Shown one piece after another: positions 63,954 through 64,000 of a stretch of 64,000 bases of DNA (positions are counted from its first letter, which is position 1; each line of letters starts with the position of its first letter). Source of the stretch: Mycolicibacter virginiensis (GTDB taxonomy: Bacteria > Actinomycetota > Actinomycetes > Mycobacteriales > Mycobacteriaceae); NCBI RefSeq assembly GCF_022374935.2, contig NZ_CP092430.2, positions 4,712,001-4,776,000 on the forward strand, written 5' to 3'. Under the pieces are notes generated by a model. That model was not told the DNA's origin, did not search any database, and saw only the letters and a list, made by a program, of their open reading frames with translations. The position numbers and the translations under genes are program-made.

Positions 63954-64000
63954 CCGCTACGGCGGCCCGCGCAGGCCTCAGCCCGCGGCCCGGGTCACCG

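Overview
The window is a high-GC actinobacterial chromosome segment. Its gene content and order match the Mycobacterium tuberculosis interval Rv3790 to Rv3839, the mycolyl-arabinogalactan cell-wall locus and its right-hand neighbours. Proteins such as DprE1/DprE2, EmbC/A/B, AccD4-Pks13-FadD32, the antigen 85 proteins, UbiA, GlfT2, Glf and Erp leave little doubt that this is a mycobacterium. Several M. tuberculosis genes expected here are missing (Rv3789, Rv3796/Rv3797, IS1557, PE_PGRS62, Rv3817, the sulfolipid-1 locus) and other genes stand in their place, so it is a non-tuberculosis species. I cannot name the species.

Layout. 1-2463: a fatty acyl-AMP ligase running off the left edge and a small anchored protein, divergent from dprE1. 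2541-17167: dprE1-dprE2-aftA-embC-embA-embB, making decaprenyl-phospho-arabinose and polymerising arabinan. Two inverted-repeat elements interrupt it, upstream of aftA and between embC and embA. 17157-20113: an MFS transporter and a secreted PE-PPE-type hydrolase. 20535-30704: accD4-pks13-fadD32 and the cutinase-like culp6, for mycolic acid condensation and envelope lipid handling. 30744-31571: a decayed reverse-oriented gene between two 59-bp palindromes. 31589-40510: fbpD, fbpA, aftB, ubiA, a PAP2 phosphatase, glfT2 and glf, all leftward, for galactan synthesis, the DPA precursor, terminal arabinosylation and mycolyl transfer. 40818-43492: erp and a peptidoglycan amidase. 43607-46810: a HAD hydrolase and three tandem PlsC acyltransferases.

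46894-51800: a Rieske/metallo-beta-lactamase-fold protein, a small partner, a phytoene-dehydrogenase-like oxidoreductase and its probable TetR regulator with two matching palindromes, then a small membrane protein. 51869-57527: a compact leftward MmpS-MmpL export operon with an Rv0455c-like (DUF5078) protein and a DUF732 protein, bracketed by two paralogous TetR regulators. 57540-63953: serS, a septum-formation-type protein, a zinc peptidase, a Cys-rich mini-protein, a histidine phosphatase, pheA, an Rv3839 homologue with an IdeR-like iron box, and a CPBP membrane protease.

The main unexplained structures are a three-member family of terminal-inverted-repeat elements (TIR core TGCCCRCCTTTGAGCGAC), one carrying a winged-helix-like passenger ORF in frame with embA; the twin palindromes around the pseudogene; the MmpS/MmpL/DUF5078 cassette; and many TANNNT boxes 6-8 bp before start codons, the pattern of leaderless transcripts. 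All calls come from reading the sequence and from remembered family knowledge; no search was run.
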